From: Sphingomonadales bacterium UBA6157
GTDB taxonomy: Bacteria; Pseudomonadota; Alphaproteobacteria; Sphingomonadales; Sphingomonadaceae
Direction: 5' to 3'
Length of the DNA: 64,000 bases
Assembly (NCBI GenBank): GCA_002423025.1
Contig: DIUN01000015.1
Coordinates: 124,001-188,000, forward strand
The notes beneath the pieces are model-generated. The model was not told the origin of the DNA. It did not search any database and saw only the letters and a list, made by a program, of their open reading frames with translations. The position numbers and the translations under genes were made by a program. Below are positions 54,361 to 62,631 of this stretch, one piece after another. Each line of letters starts with the position of its first letter. Within the stretch, counting starts at the first letter, position 1.

Positions 54361-55803
54361 CTAGCCCTGCGTGCCGGCACGGGCCGCCAGCGCCGCGACA
54401 GTGGCGGCGTGGCTCTCGCTGGTGATGCGGTAGCGCAGGATAAAGGCCACGGCCCCGGCGTGCATCAGGAATACGGTGGGCACAAAGACGAATGCCAGGT
54501 TGCGGACAATGGCTTCATCAACCTGGCCCGGCACCGCGCCTTCCGGGAAGCCAACCAGGCCGAGCAGCAGGCTGGAAGCGAAGATGCCGATGCCCGAAGT
54601 CGTCTTGGCGACAAAGATGCTGGCAGCTGCCATGACCCCTTCCGAGCGGCGCCCGGTCTTCAACTCCTGGTCCTCCACAATGTCGGCGGACAGCGAGCCG
54701 TGCAGGATCGCCACGATGCTGGCGAACGTGACGGAGAGCAGGTGGAAGCACAGCATGATCGGCAGCAGCAGCACCGAGTCATTGTCGGGGAACAGCCCGA
54801 GCAGCCGCAGGGCAATGGGCGAGAGCCCCAGAGTCGGCACCAGCAGCTTGCACAGGATGGCGGCATCGCGCTTGCCGAGCCGCCGTGACAGCGGCCCGGT
54901 GAACCAGATCGCCAACGCCGAGGAGCCGAACTGCGCCAGCACGAACAGCGACACCTGGTCTGGCCCGAAGCCCCAGAAAAACGTGTTGAAATAAAGCGAT
55001 AGCGCAACCGAAAGGCCATAGGCCATGGCATTGCAGACCCCCGCGCCCAGGATCGGCACCAGCGCCCGGTTCGTCATCACCGAGAACATCTCCTTGAGCG
55101 CGCGCCGTGCACCGAGCCGTTGCGGCGGCGGAGACCGCAGCCACGGAATCCGGCTGTGCGTCCCGAGCGCCGAGATCAGGATGACGATGAACATCACCGC
55201 CGCCGAAACATTGCCATAGGTGGCATAGCCCGCGGCATTGAGCTGCGCGACCGGCTGTTCTGCCGAAGGCTGGAGGAACAGCTGGAAGGTCAGGATCGAC
55301 ATGATCAAGCCGCCATACCAGTTGAACCCGGCCCGGTAGGACATCAGCGCCGTACGACCATGATAGTCCGAGGTCAGTTCCGGCGCCAAAGCGGCACTGG
55401 GAATCTCGAACAACGAGAGAAAGGTGCGGATCAGCACCGAGACGACGATCAGGTAAACAAACAACCCCTCATCGGACCAGCCCAGCGGCGGATGCCATAG
55501 CAGCAGATAGCTGAGCGCGACCGGCGCGGCAGCAAAGTACATGAAGGGGTGGCGCCGGCCCCAGCGCGAGCGCCAATTGTCACTGAGTTGCCCGATAATC
55601 GGATCGAGCACGGCATCGACCATGAGTGCGATCATGATCGCCAGGCCCACAGTCGCGGCCGGGAGCCCGACTACTTGATTGTAGAAGAGCAGCAGCAGGT
55701 AGGAGAAGCCATTGTCCTTCAGGCCGAGCGCCGTGGCGCCGATGCCATAGGAGAATTTCGCGCCGCGGCTCAGCGGCGGCGGGGGCGTGCGGGCGTCACT
55801 CAC
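54361..55803 (-). CDS. MFS transporter, glycoside-pentoside-hexuronide (GPH) symporter type
   Basis: 480 residues, twelve membrane helices. The N-terminal GIGATALGLKDNGFSYLLLL and the loop 2-3 motif MVDAVLDPIIGQLSDN followed by SRWGRRHPFMYFAA are typical of the GPH family (MelB-like), which couples sugar or glycoside uptake to H+ or Na+. It moves the imported compound or a product across the inner membrane. Its start overlaps the stop of the dioxygenase gene by 4 bases, so the two are co-translated. GPH members also carry uronates and other organic acids, so a sugar is likely but not certain. Confidence 0.9.
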   Translation of the reverse strand: MSDARTPPPPLSRGAKFSYGIGATALGLKDNGFSYLLLLFYNQVVGLPAATVGLAIMIALMVDAVLDPIIGQLSDNWRSRWGRRHPFMYFAAAPVALSYLLLWHPPLGWSDEGLFVYLIVVSVLIRTFLSLFEIPSAALAPELTSDYHGRTALMSYRAGFNWYGGLIMSILTFQLFLQPSAEQPVAQLNAAGYATYGNVSAAVMFIVILISALGTHSRIPWLRSPPPQRLGARRALKEMFSVMTNRALVPILGAGVCNAMAYGLSVALSLYFNTFFWGFGPDQVSLFVLAQFGSSALAIWFTGPLSRRLGKRDAAILCKLLVPTLGLSPIALRLLGLFPDNDSVLLLPIMLCFHLLSVTFASIVAILHGSLSADIVEDQELKTGRRSEGVMAAASIFVAKTTSGIGIFASSLLLGLVGFPEGAVPGQVDEAIVRNLAFVFVPTVFLMHAGAVAFILRYRITSESHAATVAALAARAGTQG

Positions 55804-56669
55804 CGGGGTGGCGCTCCGGCGATGACCGTTCGGTGCAGGAGCCGCAAGTGGCCATCATAGCCCCCAAGCGCATGGTGCAGGGTCGAGCGATTGTCCCACA
55901 TCACCAGCATGTCCGGCTGCCAGGCATGGCGGTAGACAAAGGCCTCGCTGGTCATGTGCTGGAACAGGAAGCCTAGCAGCGCGTCGCTCTCCGCCTTGGC
56001 CAGCCCCTCGATGCCGATCGTGTAACCGGGGCTGACGAACAGGGTGCGGCGAGCACTGACGGGATGGACAGGCGCAAGCGGGTGCGCGTGGACCCCGTCA
56101 GCCTCCGGGCCGAACAGGATGTGCATGCCGGTGCGGCCGGCCTCGCTGGCAAAATAGCCCTTCGAGCCATAGGGCCCGGCAGCGCTGTGCAGCGCCCGCA
56201 GGCCAAGGAGCATCTCCCGGAAGCCGGGGCTCAGCGCCTCCCAGGCGGCAGCCGTGTCGCAAAACAGCGTGTCACCGCCGACGGGGGGGATGACCTTGGC
56301 GTGGAGGATGGTTGCTGCCGGCGGCGCTGCCTGGAAACTCCAGTCCGAATGCCAGCCACCGCCGAACACTGCCGTAGTCTCCCCGGGATCACGGCGCACT
56401 TCAACGATATCGGGATGCCCAGCCATCGCCTCGACAAAGGGATTTTCGCCAAAGGCTCCGAACTGCCGGCTGAAGGCCTCTAGCTGTGCATGATCAAGCG
56501 GCTGCTGCGGGAACCAGATGACGCCATGATCCGCCAGAGCCTGCTTCACAGCCGCCAGCGAGGCCGCGCCAAGTGGCCGCGAGAGATCGAGGTTGGTGAC
56601 CTCTGCCCCGAAACCCAGCGGCCGCGACTTGATCGACACGGCCGGACCCTTGCGCTGCTCATTGCCCAC
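55800..56669 (-). CDS. TauD/TfdA-family Fe(II)/2-oxoglutarate dioxygenase
   Basis: 289 residues, the normal TauD length. The iron ligands are the His-x-Asp in GGGWHSDWSFQ and a distal His in DNRSTLHHALGGYDG; Arg in HLRLLHRTVI should bind 2-oxoglutarate. The family also includes alkyl-sulfatases such as AtsK, which oxidise the carbon bearing the sulfate and release sulfate plus an aldehyde. It leads the unit with the MFS transporter, downstream of the third shared element. That it acts on a sulfate ester is inferred from the sulfatase in the same regulon. Confidence 0.92.
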   Translation of the reverse strand: MGNEQRKGPAVSIKSRPLGFGAEVTNLDLSRPLGAASLAAVKQALADHGVIWFPQQPLDHAQLEAFSRQFGAFGENPFVEAMAGHPDIVEVRRDPGETTAVFGGGWHSDWSFQAAPPAATILHAKVIPPVGGDTLFCDTAAAWEALSPGFREMLLGLRALHSAAGPYGSKGYFASEAGRTGMHILFGPEADGVHAHPLAPVHPVSARRTLFVSPGYTIGIEGLAKAESDALLGFLFQHMTSEAFVYRHAWQPDMLVMWDNRSTLHHALGGYDGHLRLLHRTVIAGAPPR

Positions 56670-56773
56670 CTGAATTCACCCTCACCGCCTGCACGGCCTA
56701 CCGGCCGCAGGAAACACCCGCCGTTGAGGTCTGCGCCGTGCGGTTGCTCTTGTCTTGAGACACTCTCGTTCAA

Positions 56774-56811
56774 GGCTAATCACCTTCGAAAGCGACTGAT
56801 CGTTTCCATAA
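56774..56811 (-). promoter_or_regulatory. Shared 38-base element, copy 3
   Basis: GGCTAATCAC at 56774-56783 and core CGACTGATCG at 56793-56802, followed by TTTCCATAA. The GGCTAATCAC-to-core distance (19 bases) equals that of copy 1. It lies about 124 bases ahead of the dioxygenase start. Confidence 0.7.
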
Positions 56812-57129
56812 TCGTCTTGCAATAACAGCAAGTAAGATGCTGCGGTTGATTGCACCGTCTGGAGCACCTAGCGGACTGGAATCGCGCGACGGCACCGCAG
56901 TTTGGACGGCACACCAAACTGCTGCCGGCGTGTAGCACTGGCAAAAATCAAGGCTGCGACACTGTAGCCGCGGCGTTGGCAACCGTTCCTTCAAATGACT
57001 GCGCGGCCCTGTCGTGGGCGTGCCGATGCGGCGCGGCTGCTTCAAACCCTCAAACGGCCCAGTTCAGGTGTTCAGGAGCAACTTCAATGCGTTCTGGCTG
57101 CTAAAGGAACCAGCTGAACGCGTTGGAAC

Positions 57130-57161
57130 AAAAAAATGGCCGGGCAGTTGCCTGCCCGGCC
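57130..57161 (-). terminator. Rho-independent terminator of glnK-amtB
   Basis: On the minus strand: a 10-bp perfect stem GGCCGGGCAG / CTGCCCGGCC with a GCAA tetraloop, then A and a run of seven T. It lies about 58 bases after the amtB stop. Confidence 0.93.
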
Positions 57162-57218
57162 AGTCGGTTTCCTTGGGGAGGAACCTCGTGAGATGCGGTC
57201 GCGGATGTTACCGGGGCA

Positions 57219-58661
57219 TCAATTGTTGTAGGCGCGCTCGCCGTGCTCACCGAGATCGAGGCCTTCGCGCTCGGTTTCGGGAGAGACGCGCAGCCCGGTG
57301 ACTGCCTTGGCGACCGTGATGGCGATGGCGGTGCCGACTGCAGCCCAGACGATGGTGGCTCCCACCGCCATGAACTGTGTGACCAGCTGGGCCCCCATGT
57401 CGAAATCATCGCCGCCTGGGCCACCCAGCGAGGGGGCATAAACGATGCCGGTGCCGATGGCTCCGACGATGCCGCCCACACCATGGATGCCGAACGCATC
57501 GAGCGAGTCATCGTAGCCAAGCTTGGCCTTCACCACCGAGACGGCGAAGTAGCAGACCACCGAGGCGACAGCGCCGAGGACGATGGCACCGAAGGGCCCG
57601 CTATTGCCGGCCGCCGGAGTGACGGCGACGAGGCCGGCGATGACACCAGAGCAGAAGCCCAGCGCCGACGCCTTGTGACCGCGGATCTTCTCGGCAAGCA
57701 TCCAGAACAGGGCTGCCGACGCGGTGGCGACGAAGGTGTTGATCATGGCCAGGGCTGCCGAACCATTGGCTTCCAGCGCCGAGCCGGCGTTGAAGCCGAA
57801 CCAGCCAACGAACAGCAGGCCGGTACCGACAAACGTGAGCGTCATGGAGTGCGGTGCCATCGATTCCTTGGGATAGCCGATGCGCTTTCCGAGCATGATG
57901 CAGGCCACCAGTGCCGAGACGCCGGCGTTGATGTGCACGACGGTACCGCCGGCAAAATCCAGGGCGCCCATCTCGAAGAACAGGCCGCCAGCAGCCCAAA
58001 CCATGTGAGCGACCGGGAAGTAGACGATGGTCAACCAAACGGCGGTGAAGGCCATGACGGCGGAGAACTTGATGCGCTCAACAACACTGCCCAAAACGAG
58101 CGCGACAGTAATCGCGGCAAACGTCATCTGGAAAGCGACGAAGACATATTCCGGGATCACGACGCCATCGGTGAAGGTGGCGGCGGTCGAGTCCGGCGTT
58201 ATTCCGGCGAGGAACAACTTGTCGAAATTCGAGATGAAAGGCTTGAGACTCTCTGATGCATCAGGGCCAAAGGCCATGGTGTAGCCGTAGACGACCCAGA
58301 TGATCATGGCGAAAGCCGAGGCGGCACCGATCTGCGTCATGGTGGAGAGCATGTTCTTGGAGCGGGTGAGGCCGCCGTAAAACAGCTGCAGGCCGGGCAG
58401 GATCATCAGAAGCACCAGCACGGTGCAGATCATCATGAAGGCCGTGTCACCCTTGTTCGGGACAGGAGCGGCTTCTTCGGTGGCTGGTGCCGCTTCAGCA
58501 ACAGCCTCGGCTGCAGCGGGTGCCGCTTCCATGGTAGCTTCGGCAACAGCAGGCGCTGCTTCGGCAACGGCCGCCGCGGCATCCTGCGCAAAGACAGGTG
58601 CTGTGAGCAGGAGCGCGAACATCGCGGCTCCGACGCCCAGCGATTTCAGGTCAAAAGTCAT
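57219..58661 (-). CDS. amtB: Ammonium transporter
   Basis: 480 residues. A signal peptide (ALLLTAPVFAQ) is followed by a 45-residue Ala/Glu/Pro-rich segment, then eleven membrane helices of the Amt/Rh family. Twin pore histidines are in GTVVHINAGVS and FGIHGVGGIVG; the selectivity-gate Trp/Phe region is MVWAAGGLFFEMG. PII docks on the cytosolic face of this trimer. It is the second gene of glnK-amtB, 20 bases after glnK, under the sigma-54 promoter. The Ala/Glu-rich extension is longer than usual. Confidence 0.95.
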   Translation of the reverse strand: MTFDLKSLGVGAAMFALLLTAPVFAQDAAAAVAEAAPAVAEATMEAAPAAAEAVAEAAPATEEAAPVPNKGDTAFMMICTVLVLLMILPGLQLFYGGLTRSKNMLSTMTQIGAASAFAMIIWVVYGYTMAFGPDASESLKPFISNFDKLFLAGITPDSTAATFTDGVVIPEYVFVAFQMTFAAITVALVLGSVVERIKFSAVMAFTAVWLTIVYFPVAHMVWAAGGLFFEMGALDFAGGTVVHINAGVSALVACIMLGKRIGYPKESMAPHSMTLTFVGTGLLFVGWFGFNAGSALEANGSAALAMINTFVATASAALFWMLAEKIRGHKASALGFCSGVIAGLVAVTPAAGNSGPFGAIVLGAVASVVCYFAVSVVKAKLGYDDSLDAFGIHGVGGIVGAIGTGIVYAPSLGGPGGDDFDMGAQLVTQFMAVGATIVWAAVGTAIAITVAKAVTGLRVSPETEREGLDLGEHGERAYNN

Positions 58662-58681
58662 GCTTCCCCCTTGGCTAGCGT

Positions 58682-59020
58682 CTAGAGCGCGGTTTCATTG
58701 GTTTCGCCGGTGCGGATCCGCACGGCCTGGCCGACATCGGCCACGAAGATCTTGCCGTCCCCGATCGAGCCGGTGTGTGCGGCCTGCTGGATGGTCTCGA
58801 CCACCTGGGTCGCCTGGCCGTCTTCAACGACGACCTCGATCTTGATCTTCGGCACCATGTTGGTGGTGTATTCAGCGCCGCGGTAGATTTCGGTCTGGCC
58901 CTTCTGGCGGCCGAAACCCTTGACTTCGCTGACCGTCATGCCCTGGACGCCGGCGGCCGAAAGGGCCTCGCGCACGTCGTCGAGCTTGAACGGCTTAATG
59001 ACAGCAATGATAAGCTTCAT
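58682..59020 (-). CDS. glnK: PII nitrogen-regulatory protein
   Basis: 112 residues, exact PII length; start at MKLIIAVIKPFKLDDVREAL with GGAGGGGCC ahead. The uridylylated Tyr51 is present in the T-loop (KGQTEIYRGAEY), and the B- and C-loop nucleotide-binding residues are in TGSIGDGKIFV and AVRIRTGE. It reports nitrogen and 2-oxoglutarate status and gates the AmtB channel encoded next. A sigma-54 promoter precedes it. Confidence 0.96.
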   Translation of the reverse strand: MKLIIAVIKPFKLDDVREALSAAGVQGMTVSEVKGFGRQKGQTEIYRGAEYTTNMVPKIKIEVVVEDGQATQVVETIQQAAHTGSIGDGKIFVADVGQAVRIRTGETNETAL

Positions 59021-59061
59021 GGCCCCTCCTGAACGCGAACCTTCCGCGTTGCAGCATGCCA

Positions 59062-59078
59062 TGCAAAGGCCGTGCCAA
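59062..59078 (-). promoter_or_regulatory. Sigma-54 promoter of glnK-amtB
   Basis: On the minus strand: TTGGCACGGCCTTTGCA, a near-perfect match to the TGGCAC-N5-TTGC consensus. Transcription should start about 12 bases further, near 59050, giving a 5' leader of about 30 bases. A G/C-rich imperfect palindrome around CCCGATTCGGG (59129-59156) lies 50-80 bases upstream and may bind NtrC. Confidence 0.85.
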
Positions 59079-59225
59079 GTGCTCTCACCTAGGATGACTA
59101 AGGTATTACAGCCCATTCGCAGCCGGCCTGCTGCCCGATTCGGGTGCATCGCAGCAGGGCGGGCGCGTTTTTTGTGCAGATGCGTAAAGCGCCAGCCATC
59201 GCGGCCGTAACAGCTCGGCGCCGGC

Positions 59226-60020
59226 TCAGAGCAGGGTGGCGATCTGCTCCCAGCTCTCCGCGACACTGGCCGCGCCGAGTTCGATCAGCTCATGCGCCTT
59301 TGTGAAATCCCGGACATCGACATGTCCGATGGCCGGGGCGATCTCGAGATCCGGCGGGTCGATCATCAGGCTCTGCCGCGCCAGGTGCGACATCATCAGC
59401 GACAGTCCGGCACGGCCGATGCGGAACGGCGTGACAAGCCGCTTGCCCGCCGGCAGTCCGGCCTCGGCGCGGCGCAGATAATCCCCCTGCAGGTTGACGG
59501 CAAGCACCGGCGCCTTGCTGAGCGCACGCACCGCCCGCACCGGCACCGGCGTCATCACGCCCCCGTCAACCAGCAGCTGGCCCTCGCGCTTCACTGGCGG
59601 AAACACGCCCGGAATGGCCATGGAAGCGCGCACTGCCTCCACCACCGGGCCACGGGTGATCGAAACTTCATCGCCGGTCACCAGATCGGCAGCGACGACC
59701 GCGACCGGAATGAACAGGTCCTGCAGGTTGGAACGGCCGAAGTGCTCGCGCAGGTGATTGTGTACGGTGCGGCCACCCAGCATCGAGCCGCCACGTGGAT
59801 CGACATCGAGAAAGCGCATGATCTGCCGCAAATTGACCGAGCGGGCCAGTTCCTCCAGCACATTCATCCGGTCCGCCGCCAGACAGACGGCGGCCAGCGC
59901 GCCGATCGAGGTGCCGCTCACCGCCGCCACCTTGACGCCGCGCTCATGGAGCGCGTGGAGCACGCCGATATGCGCCCAACCAAGGCCGGCGCCGCCACCG
60001 AGTGCCAGGGCAATCTTCAC
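59226..60020 (-). CDS. Patatin-like phospholipase, RssA/NTE type
   Basis: 264 residues. The oxyanion motif is ALGGGAGLGWAHIG (residues 6-19), the nucleophile Ser38 lies in SGTSIGALAA, and the catalytic Asp is in LLVDGGVMTPVPV. The Ser-Asp dyad is complete. Length fits RssA-like patatins, whose natural lipid substrates are often unknown. It overlaps the small gene upstream by 4 bases. Confidence 0.92.
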   Translation of the reverse strand: MKIALALGGGAGLGWAHIGVLHALHERGVKVAAVSGTSIGALAAVCLAADRMNVLEELARSVNLRQIMRFLDVDPRGGSMLGGRTVHNHLREHFGRSNLQDLFIPVAVVAADLVTGDEVSITRGPVVEAVRASMAIPGVFPPVKREGQLLVDGGVMTPVPVRAVRALSKAPVLAVNLQGDYLRRAEAGLPAGKRLVTPFRIGRAGLSLMMSHLARQSLMIDPPDLEIAPAIGHVDVRDFTKAHELIELGAASVAESWEQIATLL

Positions 60021-60220
60021 GGCCGCTCCGCCAGCAGGCTGCGGGCAGCGTCCTCGTCCTCATCAAGCACCATCAGCCGCACACCGGACAGGCCGCTACC
60101 GATCAGCGAGGCGATGCCGGCATCGAAGAGCACGGCCTCGATGCCGCCGGCCTCCAGTGTCATTCGCTTGATCTCGGCTTCCACCGGATCGAACACCGTT
60201 TCAAGCGTGACGAGCGGCAT
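60017..60220 (-). CDS. Small DUF2007-type protein
   Basis: 67 residues, a small alpha/beta fold ending VRLMVLDEDEDAARSLLAER, typical of DUF2007 'putative signal-transducing' proteins of about 70 residues. Start and stop each overlap a neighbour. Function unknown. Confidence 0.78.
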   Translation of the reverse strand: MPLVTLETVFDPVEAEIKRMTLEAGGIEAVLFDAGIASLIGSGLSGVRLMVLDEDEDAARSLLAERP

Positions 60221-60588
60221 CAGTTGCTCCGGCGGTGGAGGAAGAAGCGCGTGTAGAGGAACAGGTTCACTGCGATCAGCACAGCGGCATACTGAAACTG
60301 CGTGTCCCGCGTCAGCCCTTCAGGGTAGATGATCGGGGTGATGTAGTGATCGATAAATCCATCGGCATAACCCTGCTCGCCGGCAGCAGCACGCATCCGC
60401 ATCTCGAGCGGCGTGAGCGGGCAGATGGCGCCGGAAAGCTCGATCCAGGCGCCCCAGGCCAGCACGGGCAAATGGGCCAACATCACCGGGGGCCAGCGGA
60501 TGAGCAGCGCCGCGCCGAACATGGCAAACACGATGAAGGCAAAGTGCAGCACGATCACAAGATCGGCTGCCAGTGCGGGATTGATCAA
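60220..60588 (-). CDS. DUF2784 membrane protein
   Basis: 122 residues from a TTG start at 60588 that overlaps the upstream stop (TTGA). An ATG start at 60648 would add 20 residues but overlap the upstream gene by 64 bases; the DUF2784 homology begins only at LAADLVIVLHFAFIVFAMFG. Three to four membrane helices, with the family's AWGAWIELSGAICPLTPLE. Function unknown. Confidence 0.8.
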   Translation of the reverse strand: MINPALAADLVIVLHFAFIVFAMFGAALLIRWPPVMLAHLPVLAWGAWIELSGAICPLTPLEMRMRAAAGEQGYADGFIDHYITPIIYPEGLTRDTQFQYAAVLIAVNLFLYTRFFLHRRSN

Positions 60589-61130
60589 GGCGTTGCGGCC
60601 GGCGGGCGGGTGGGCAATCCATCGATGCTGCGGGTTCGGCCCTGCCATTTGGCGAGATTGGCCTCGGGCGTGGTCGGTGCGTAATATTTGCGGAGCGTCT
60701 GGCGTTCGCGCTCAAACTGCATGTGTGGCACGGCCCAGCCGCAACTCGTCTGGGTGGACTCGATGTGCGCCTCGAAGATCTGGCGCACGCCGGGCTCGAT
60801 GGTGAAGTGGCTGGCAAGCTCGGCCCAGCCGGCGTCCTGCGGTAGCACCGGCACGCCGCGGCCGTAGAGCCGATAGATCAGCGCCGGCTGGTCAAAGGCA
60901 CAGAACATGATGGTTATGCGGCCATCGGCAGTGAAATGCGCGTTGGTCTCGTTGCCCGAGCCGCCAAAATCCAGCCAGGCGACGCGGTTGGGGCCGAGCA
61001 CGCGGAAGCAGTCCATGCCCTTGGGGGAGAGGTTTATCCGCGCGTCCGCTGCCGCCGTTGCGACGAAGAACACCGGCTGGCGGGCAATGAAAACGGCATG
61101 GTCATCGGTGATGCGATCGAAGAATTCCAT
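60585..61130 (-). CDS. Pyridoxamine 5'-phosphate oxidase-fold protein
   Basis: 181 residues. The N-terminal FIARQPVFFVATAAADARIN and the segment VAWLDFGGSGNETNAHFTAD match the FMN-binding split barrel of general PNPOx-family proteins. A C-terminal HMQFERERQTLRKYY segment is typical of the 'pyridoxamine 5'-phosphate oxidase family protein' subgroup. It may bind FMN, haem or F420-like flavin. It is not PdxH, which is longer and has other motifs. Confidence 0.83.
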   Translation of the reverse strand: MEFFDRITDDHAVFIARQPVFFVATAAADARINLSPKGMDCFRVLGPNRVAWLDFGGSGNETNAHFTADGRITIMFCAFDQPALIYRLYGRGVPVLPQDAGWAELASHFTIEPGVRQIFEAHIESTQTSCGWAVPHMQFERERQTLRKYYAPTTPEANLAKWQGRTRSIDGLPTRPPAATP

Positions 61131-61148
61131 ACCCGCTCCCTCCGGCCC

Positions 61149-62579
61149 TCAGGCCGCTGTGCCGCCCACCGTCAACCCCTCGATAAGCAGTGTCGGCTGG
61201 CCGACGCCGGCGGGCACGCTCTGTCCACCCTTGCCGCAAATGCCGACGCCTTCATCAAGCGCGAAATCATTGCCGATGGCGCGCACCCTGGTCAGCACGT
61301 CCGGCCCGTTGCCGATGAGCGTGGCGCCCTTGATCGGCGCGCCGAGCTTGCCGTTCTCGATGCGATAGGCCTCGGTGCAGGAGAATACGAACTTGCCGCT
61401 GGTGATATCGACCTGGCCGCCGCCAAAGCTCTTGGCATAGATGCCGGACTTGGCAGAGCGCAGGATCTCGCCGGGATCCTCTGTGCCATTCTCCATGAAG
61501 GTGTTGGTCATGCGTGGCATCGGGGCATGGGCGAAGCTCTCGCGACGGCCGTTGCCGGTGGGCGCCACGCCCATGAGGCGGGCGTTGAGCCGATCCTGCA
61601 TATAGCCCTTGAGGATGCCATCCTCGATCAGCACGGTGCGCTCTGTCGGGGTGCCCTCGTCATCCACGGTCAGCGAGCCACGGCGATTGTCGATGCTGCC
61701 ATCGTCCACCACTGTCACGCCCGGTGCCGCGACCCGCTCGCCGATGCGGCCCGAAAAAGCGCTGGTGCCCTTGCGGTTGAAATCCCCCTCAAGGCCATGG
61801 CCGATGGCTTCGTGCAGCAGGATGCCCGGCCAACCCGGCCCGAGTACCACGGTCATTTCGCCGGCAGGCGCCGCGACGGCATCGAGGTTGGTGAGGGCGT
61901 TGGCGAGGGCAATATCGATGGCGCCATCCCAATTGGCGTGCTCGAACAGGCCATCGTAGAGATAGCGCCCGCCAAGGCCGTGGAAGCCGGTTTCACGCCG
62001 GCCATCCTTTTCCGCCACGATCTGCACGTTGAGCCGCACCAGCGGCCGCACATCGCGGACACGATGGCCATCGGCTCGGATGATCTCGACGACGCTCCAG
62101 GAGGCCAGCAGGCTGGCGGAGACCTGGACAACGCGCGGATCGCGGGCGCGGGCGGCCGCATCGATCGTCTGCATCAGCTTCACCTTTTCAGCAAAGCTGA
62201 TGCCTTCCAGGGGGTTGGCATCGGTATAGCGGCGCGCGTTGGTGCGCTGCGGAGCCAGTGCCATGGTGCCGCCATGGCCATCCCGCACAACGCGGATGGT
62301 ATCGGCAGCGCGGCGGATGGCAGCATCCGAAAGCTCGTTGGCATGGGCAAAGGCTGTCATTTCCCCAGCCACGCCGCGCAGGCCGAAGCCCTTTTGCGTG
62401 TCGAACGTGGCGGCCTTCAGCCGACCGTCATCGAAGGAAAAGCTTTCCGAAACAGCATATTGCAGGAAAAGTTCACCATCGTCACAACCGTTCAGCGCTT
62501 CCGCCACCAGCCGCTCGGTGCGGCCAGGGTCGAGCTCAGTATCGGCGTAGAAGATGGTGGCGGGATCAAGGGTGCTCAT
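61149..62579 (-). CDS. tldD: Metalloprotease TldD
   Basis: 476 residues. The zinc-binding motif is LLHEAIGHGLEGDF with the His-Glu-x-x-x-His arrangement, followed by the conserved PTGNGRRESFAHAPMPRMTN and the late SGKFVFSCTEAYRIENGKL. TldD works with TldE/PmbA in degrading or maturing peptides, such as CcdA and microcin B17. No tldE is in the window. Confidence 0.95.
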   Translation of the reverse strand: MSTLDPATIFYADTELDPGRTERLVAEALNGCDDGELFLQYAVSESFSFDDGRLKAATFDTQKGFGLRGVAGEMTAFAHANELSDAAIRRAADTIRVVRDGHGGTMALAPQRTNARRYTDANPLEGISFAEKVKLMQTIDAAARARDPRVVQVSASLLASWSVVEIIRADGHRVRDVRPLVRLNVQIVAEKDGRRETGFHGLGGRYLYDGLFEHANWDGAIDIALANALTNLDAVAAPAGEMTVVLGPGWPGILLHEAIGHGLEGDFNRKGTSAFSGRIGERVAAPGVTVVDDGSIDNRRGSLTVDDEGTPTERTVLIEDGILKGYMQDRLNARLMGVAPTGNGRRESFAHAPMPRMTNTFMENGTEDPGEILRSAKSGIYAKSFGGGQVDITSGKFVFSCTEAYRIENGKLGAPIKGATLIGNGPDVLTRVRAIGNDFALDEGVGICGKGGQSVPAGVGQPTLLIEGLTVGGTAA

Positions 62580-62631
62580 GGCCTAGATATAGGCACGCCG
62601 GGCGGGAAGGCAAACGCTCCGGGCTGCGGCA

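Larger units (their letters stand above)
56670..57218. other. 549-base gap between the dioxygenase gene and amtB
   Basis: Contains the third copy of the shared element, then about 250 bases where I see no gene and no RNA structure I can name, an inverted repeat GCAGTTTGG / CCAAACTGC at 56897-56922 with an 8-base loop, and the amtB terminator at 57130-57161. Short open frames here have no ribosome-binding sites or recognisable sequence. Confidence 0.6.
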
